Shown here: positions 59,568 through 64,000 of the stretch, one piece after another
Position numbering within the stretch: the stretch's first letter is position 1
Layout: every line of letters begins with the position of its first letter
Assembly (NCBI GenBank): GCA_965248035.1
Contig: OZ252054.1
Coordinates: forward strand, 744,001 to 808,000
DNA from: BJGV01 sp964194745
GTDB taxonomy: Bacteria > Pseudomonadota > Gammaproteobacteria > Burkholderiales > Nitrosomonadaceae
Reading direction: 5' to 3'
DNA: 64,000 bases
Notes under the pieces: model-generated
The model's input: only the letters and a program-made list of their open reading frames with translations
Database searches by the model: none
What the model was told of the DNA's origin: nothing
Made by a program: the position numbers and the translations under genes

Positions 59568-60523
59568 CATATTCCAAAGTGATTGGGACGGGCGGCTATT
59601 TACCTGAGAAAATTCTCACTAACCATGATCTTGAGAGCATGGTTGATACCAGCGACTCATGGATACGTAGTCGAACAGGGATTGAGCAGCGACACATTGC
59701 GGCAGAAAATGAAATGGCAAGTGACCTAGCGCTTAATGCTTGCCGCAAGGCGATGAAGACAGCAGATGTGAGTGCAGATGAGATTAATCTTATTATCGTT
59801 GCCACCACTACTCCAGATATGATTTTTCCGAGTACTGCATGCATTTTACAAAACAAGCTTGGTGTCAAGAATTGCCCTGCGTTCGACGTGCAGGCAGTAT
59901 GTAGTGGCTTTATCTATGCGCTTGCGTCTGCAGACATGTTCATCCGTGCTGGTAGATGCCGCACAGCACTAGTGGTTGGTACCGAAATTTACTCACGCTT
60001 ACTCGACTGGAACGATCGCAGCACCTGTGTACTATTTGGAGATGGAGCCGGAGCAGTGCTAATAACCCAGAGCGATCAACCGGGAATACTTTCGAGCCAC
60101 TTGCATGCCGATGGCAGTTTCTATAATACCCTTGCACTACCCGGGAATATCTGTAATGGAAAGATACAAGGCAATCCTTTTATCATCATGGAGGGTAATA
60201 CAGTTTTCAAGTTTGCAGTAAAAGTTATGGTGGAGATTGTTCATGAATCTGTGGCCGAAAATAATTTGCAGATATCTGATATAGACTGGTTGATCCCACA
60301 CCAAGCTAATATTCGCATCATCGAATCCACAGCAAAAAAACTGGGTATACCGATGGAGAAAGTGGTAACTACGATTGACAAACATGGTAATACTTCTGCT
60401 GCTTCCATTCCACTAGCGCTGGATATAGCAGTACGTGATGGGCACATTAGGCCCGACCAATATATATTACTGGAGGGAGTGGGTGGTGGGTTTACCTGGG
60501 GTGCAGTACTAATCCGCTGGTGA
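59564..60523 (+). CDS. fabH: 3-oxoacyl-ACP synthase III (FabH)
   Basis: Initiates type II fatty-acid synthesis by condensing acetyl-CoA with malonyl-ACP. The 319-residue protein carries the triad Cys (DVQAVCSGFIYAL), His (WLIPHQANIRI) and Asn (KHGNTSAASIPLA). It begins MTYSKVIGTGGYLPEK. Between plsX and fabD in the usual order. Confidence 0.97.
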   Translation: MTYSKVIGTGGYLPEKILTNHDLESMVDTSDSWIRSRTGIEQRHIAAENEMASDLALNACRKAMKTADVSADEINLIIVATTTPDMIFPSTACILQNKLGVKNCPAFDVQAVCSGFIYALASADMFIRAGRCRTALVVGTEIYSRLLDWNDRSTCVLFGDGAGAVLITQSDQPGILSSHLHADGSFYNTLALPGNICNGKIQGNPFIIMEGNTVFKFAVKVMVEIVHESVAENNLQISDIDWLIPHQANIRIIESTAKKLGIPMEKVVTTIDKHGNTSAASIPLALDIAVRDGHIRPDQYILLEGVGGGFTWGAVLIRW

Positions 60524-60526
60524 AGA

Positions 60527-61465
60527 ATGAAATTTGCCTTCGTATTTCCTGGCCAAGGTTCGCAATCGGTCGGCATGATGAAAGGATATGCTGATTTCCC
60601 CGTAGTACATGAGACTTTCTCTGAGGCATCTGACATCCTCGGTCATGACTTCTGGACAATGGTCAATAATGGACCGATTGATAGGCTCAACCTCACAACT
60701 ATCACTCAGCCGTTGATGTTGATGTCGGGAATTGCAGTGTACCGCGCATGGGAAAGCTTAGGTGGGCCAATACCTACTTTCATAGCTGGTCACAGTCTGG
60801 GGGAGTACACAGCATTGGTCGTCTCAGGAGTAATAACTTTTCATGACGCTCTGTCAACGGTGCGTTTCCGAGGGGAAGTAATGCAGCAAGCAGTACCAGA
60901 AGGAACCGGCAAAATGGCTGCAATCTTAGGACTAGACGATGATATGATACGAACAGTGTGTACTGAAGTTACAAATGATTCTAGCGGAGAATCGCTGGAA
61001 CCGGCAAACTTTAACTCACCTGGACAAGTTGTAGTTGCAGGGCATATAAATGCAGTATTACGCGGTATCGAACTAGCTAAGGAGAAAGGCGCAAAGCTGG
61101 CAGTACTGTTACCCATGAGTGTGCCCTCGCATTGCTCACTAATGGCTTCAGCAGCAGAAAAAATGCAACAACGGCTAAAAATGTTGACGCTGCTACCACC
61201 AAGAATCCCCATGTTGCATAATACGGATGTGCAACAACACAAGAATAGCGCTGCTATCAAAAATATTTTGGTGCAACAATTATGTAGCTCAGTACGCTGG
61301 ATAGAAACGATTCGTGCATTCACTGCTGCGGGTATCACCCATGTGGCAGAATGTGGTCCAGGCAAAATATTGACAGGACTTAACAAGCGTATAGACAAAA
61401 ATTTACAAAACATAGCATTGACAGATGGCGCGACACTCCGACAGACTATAAACATATTGATGTAG
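60527..61465 (+). CDS. fabD: Malonyl-CoA:ACP transacylase (FabD)
   Basis: Loads malonyl groups onto ACP. The 312-residue protein has FPGQGSQSVGMMKGY near the start, the nucleophile GHSLGEYTALV and the His in SVPSHCSLM. Starts 3 bp after fabH. Confidence 0.97.
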   Translation: MKFAFVFPGQGSQSVGMMKGYADFPVVHETFSEASDILGHDFWTMVNNGPIDRLNLTTITQPLMLMSGIAVYRAWESLGGPIPTFIAGHSLGEYTALVVSGVITFHDALSTVRFRGEVMQQAVPEGTGKMAAILGLDDDMIRTVCTEVTNDSSGESLEPANFNSPGQVVVAGHINAVLRGIELAKEKGAKLAVLLPMSVPSHCSLMASAAEKMQQRLKMLTLLPPRIPMLHNTDVQQHKNSAAIKNILVQQLCSSVRWIETIRAFTAAGITHVAECGPGKILTGLNKRIDKNLQNIALTDGATLRQTINILM

Positions 61466-61553
61466 GTATAGACAAGCTATAGGAATTTTTAAATTCTGAT
61501 TTATTAGCGATTCCCCTATTTTGTTATTACGTTATTAAATAAATAGAGAGATC

Positions 61554-62294
61554 ATGTTGCGAAATCAAATAGCATTGATAACTGGAGCCAGCCGTGGTAT
61601 TGGGCAGGCCATTGCACTACAGTTAGGAAAGGATGGCGCTACAGTAGTTGGCTCTGCTACCACTGTGGAAGGTGCTAAAAGCATCAGCTGCAATCTAAAC
61701 GAAGCTGGTATAAAAGGTATGGGTATAGTGTTAAATGTTAACGATGCTGATCAGATTAGAAATATCCTTGCAGAAATACGTAAAACATTCGGTGAAATTA
61801 CAATACTGGTGAACAATGCCGGCATAACTCGCGATGACCTGTTGGTCCGAATGAAAGATGAAAAGTGGGATGAAGTCTTTGAAACAAATCTTAAGTCGGT
61901 ATTTCGTCTAAGTCGTGAGGTGCTGCGTGCCATGATGAGAGCACGCTCCGGGCGCATCATCAATATATCCTCAATAGTGGGCGCCACGGGTAATATTGGG
62001 CAGGCTAATTATGCCGCTGCCAAAGCTGGGGTGCTTGGTCTCAGCAAATCACTGGCGCGCGAAGTAGGCAGCCGTAATATCACGGTGAATTGCGTTGCTC
62101 CAGGTTTCGTAGATACAGATATGACTCGCGCACTTACAGAGAAACAGCAGCGAGACCTGATCCAGTACGTGCCACTAGCTAGACTGGGACGATCCGAAGA
62201 AATAGCCTCAGCGGTAGCATTCCTTGCTTCGCCATCTGCCGGATACATCACTGGTGCAACACTGCATGTAAATGGCGGAATGTATATGGAATAA
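61554..62294 (+). CDS. fabG: 3-oxoacyl-ACP reductase (FabG)
   Basis: NADPH-dependent ketoreduction in fatty-acid elongation. The 246-residue short-chain dehydrogenase has the cofactor loop TGASRGIGQAIA, NNAGITRDDLL, the catalytic Ser/Tyr/Lys in SSIVGATGNIGQANYAAAKAG and the ending ATLHVNGGMYM. Normal length. Confidence 0.97.
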   Translation: MLRNQIALITGASRGIGQAIALQLGKDGATVVGSATTVEGAKSISCNLNEAGIKGMGIVLNVNDADQIRNILAEIRKTFGEITILVNNAGITRDDLLVRMKDEKWDEVFETNLKSVFRLSREVLRAMMRARSGRIINISSIVGATGNIGQANYAAAKAGVLGLSKSLAREVGSRNITVNCVAPGFVDTDMTRALTEKQQRDLIQYVPLARLGRSEEIASAVAFLASPSAGYITGATLHVNGGMYME

Positions 62295-62522
62295 CTAAAG
62301 AATATCACTATGAACACGTACAAATATTCATAAATCCTTGGCTTGTTATGAATTTGTAAAATCTTAGTTCAGCACGGATAAGCATCGATCTGTGTTGAAA
62401 AACGTAAATCAATGCAAATTTGATGTGTTTTCTCAATCAATAATTATGTTCTAGTTTTGTTAATGCTGGAAATTTGTTAAAATAGCGCGTTTTTCTTACC
62501 TGAGAAAAGGAAGGGGACCTAG

Positions 62523-62759
62523 ATGGAAAAAGTAGAGCAACGTATAAAAAAAATCGTAGCAGAGCAACTTGGAGTAAACGAAACTGAGGTCAAGAATGAA
62601 TCGTCCTTTGTAGATGACTTAGGCGCAGACTCATTGGATACTGTCGAGCTGGTTATGGCACTAGAAGAAGAATTTGAATGCGAAATTCCAGATGAACAGG
62701 CAGAAAAAATACATACCGTCCAACAGGCTGTTGATTACATTCACTCCCATACGAATTAG
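62523..62759 (+). CDS. acpP: Acyl carrier protein
   Basis: Carrier of growing acyl chains. The 78-residue acidic protein has the phosphopantetheine site DDLGADSLDTVELVMALEEE. A strong AAGGAAGGGG precedes the ATG, suitable for a very abundant protein. A 228-bp spacer from fabG probably holds its own promoter. Confidence 0.98.
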   Translation: MEKVEQRIKKIVAEQLGVNETEVKNESSFVDDLGADSLDTVELVMALEEEFECEIPDEQAEKIHTVQQAVDYIHSHTN

Positions 62760-62811
62760 TTTCTTGCATTAACTCATCCCACATTCACTCACCCCCACAT
62801 TCGGAGTCAAC

Positions 62812-64000
62812 TTGCCCAAACGTAGGGTAGTCATAACTGGAATAGGCGTTGTTTCGCCCGTCGGCAACAATATATCAGATGCATGGACAAACATCCTGAG
62901 CGGTAAGTCTGGTGTTACTCGGATCACTCGCTTTGATGCGTCCGCCATTGCTTCTCAGATCGCCGGAGAAGTCAGAGATTTCGACATCACACAGTTTATA
63001 TCTGCAAAGGATGCACGCCGCATGGATGTATTTATCCATTACGGTATGGCTGCAGCAATCCAGGCGGTAAAAGATGCAGGTATTGAGGATGTTACTGGCT
63101 CAGGCCTTGATGCGGATCGTATCGGCGTCAACATCGGATCAGGTATTGGTGGCTTGCCGATGATCGAGAGTACGGATAGCGCCTATCATAAGGGTGGCCC
63201 GCACAGAATCTCACCTTTCTTCATTCCCAGCACGATCATCAACATGATTGCTGGCAATCTGTCTATCATGTATAACTTTAGGGGACCAAACCTCGCCATT
63301 GTTACTGCCTGCACATCCGCGACCCATAGCATAGGTAGCTCCGCACGCATGATCGAATACGGGGACACAGATGTGATGATTGCGGGTGGCGCAGAATCGT
63401 GTGTAACGCCGCTTGCCGTTGGCGGTTTTGCCTCGGCACGGGCATTGTCAACGCGAAATAACGATCCAGACACTGCCAGTCGACCTTGGGACAGGGACAG
63501 AGATGGTTTCGTACTAGGGGAAGGCGCAGGCATTCTAGTACTAGAAGAAATGGAACACGCAAAACGACGTGGCGCTAAGATTTATGCTGAATTAGCTGGT
63601 TTCGGCATGAATGCAGATGCGTACCATATGACAGCACCTAGCCACGATGGAAAAGGCGCTGCTCGTTGCATGAATAATGCTCTCAATAATGCGGGTATAA
63701 ATGCCTCAGAGGTGGATTATATTAATGCTCACGGCACCTCTACACAGCTAGGTGATATTTCTGAAACCCTGGCGGTAAAATGCTGTTTTGGTGGTCATGC
63801 AAAGAAGCTTGTGGTTAATTCCACCAAGTCCATGACTGGGCACTTGTTAGGTGCTGCAGGCGGGGTTGAGGCGATATTTACCGCTCTGGCAATATATCAT
63901 CAAGCTGCCCCGCCCACCATTAATATTTTCAACCAAGATCCGCAATGCGATCTAGATTATGTGCCCAATACTGCACGTAATATGAAAATTGAAGTGGGAA
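62812..64000 (+). CDS. fabF: 3-oxoacyl-ACP synthase II (FabF), 3' end outside window
   Basis: Elongating condensing enzyme. The frame begins at TTG 62812 (MPKRRVVITGIGVVSPVGNN) after GGAG, and stays open to the window end, about 396 codons. Catalytic Cys lies in AIVTACTSATHSIG, His in YINAHGTSTQLGD and the second His in KSMTGHLLGAAGG. Last gene of the plsX-fab cluster seen here. Confidence 0.96.
   Translation, partial: MPKRRVVITGIGVVSPVGNNISDAWTNILSGKSGVTRITRFDASAIASQIAGEVRDFDITQFISAKDARRMDVFIHYGMAAAIQAVKDAGIEDVTGSGLDADRIGVNIGSGIGGLPMIESTDSAYHKGGPHRISPFFIPSTIINMIAGNLSIMYNFRGPNLAIVTACTSATHSIGSSARMIEYGDTDVMIAGGAESCVTPLAVGGFASARALSTRNNDPDTASRPWDRDRDGFVLGEGAGILVLEEMEHAKRRGAKIYAELAGFGMNADAYHMTAPSHDGKGAARCMNNALNNAGINASEVDYINAHGTSTQLGDISETLAVKCCFGGHAKKLVVNSTKSMTGHLLGAAGGVEAIFTALAIYHQAAPPTINIFNQDPQCDLDYVPNTARNMKIEVG

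Overview
The window is about 64 kb of a betaproteobacterial chromosome, most like Nitrosomonas or a close relative. The pointers are a SmbP-type small metal-binding protein, the sigma factor-DUF3619-DUF3106-RDD block, the fatty-acid gene order, and moderate base composition. That placement is inference from gene content. No rRNA, tRNA, CRISPR array or prophage was seen.

The core genome is in familiar blocks. From left to right: dnaK (3' part)-dnaJ, a NUDIX hydrolase, a lone TIR-like gene, a dicarboxylate/amino-acid symporter, smbP, and a frameshifted RND efflux pair. Then come serB, mfd, recJ, an EAL-domain remnant, an RpfE-type gene, pmbA with divergent yjgA, an esterase and tonB-exbB-exbD. 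The middle holds a sigma factor operon, tldD-nitrilase-yhdP (minus strand), glnE, a frameshifted class III adenylate cyclase, ilvE, a phosphomannomutase, a low-molecular-weight phosphatase and rne. The last part holds rluC, a HAD phosphatase, an interrupted Rieske gene, sppA, maf, and the yceD-rpmF-plsX-fabH-fabD-fabG-acpP-fabF lipid cluster, with fabF cut by the window end.

The outstanding feature is three separate transposons (17420-20250, 28237-31480, 52905-55658). Each has an IS1595/ISXO2-type transposase as first gene, followed in the same direction by a DNA methyltransferase, a restriction-endonuclease-like gene and a tiny basic ORF of 54-59 codons that ends in or beside the far terminal repeat. 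All three have terminal inverted repeats opening with a GGGAATTATA-type sequence (one or two outer bases vary) and exact 8-bp target duplications. All three start with a TTGACA/G-17 bp-TATAAT-like promoter at the transposase end. The three restriction-modification cargoes are unrelated: NPPW-type methyltransferase with an unclassified nuclease; TSPPY methyltransferase with an MvaI/BcnI-type nuclease; and TSPPY beta-order methyltransferase with another nuclease. The picture is a mobile chassis that swaps R-M modules.

The copies are in different states. Element 1 looks intact. Element 2 has a frameshifted transposase and a nuclease broken by a 43-bp tandem duplication plus a further 1-bp shift. 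Element 3 has its methyltransferase out of frame at a run of nine G's, and its methyltransferase and nuclease are joined by a GTGA overlap, so the frameshift may silence both together. Element 3 also splits a Rieske-protein gene. Several other genes carry 1-bp frameshifts (efflux pair, adenylate cyclase, EAL remnant, Rieske remnant). This could be real decay, phase variation or sequencing error, and reads would be needed to decide.
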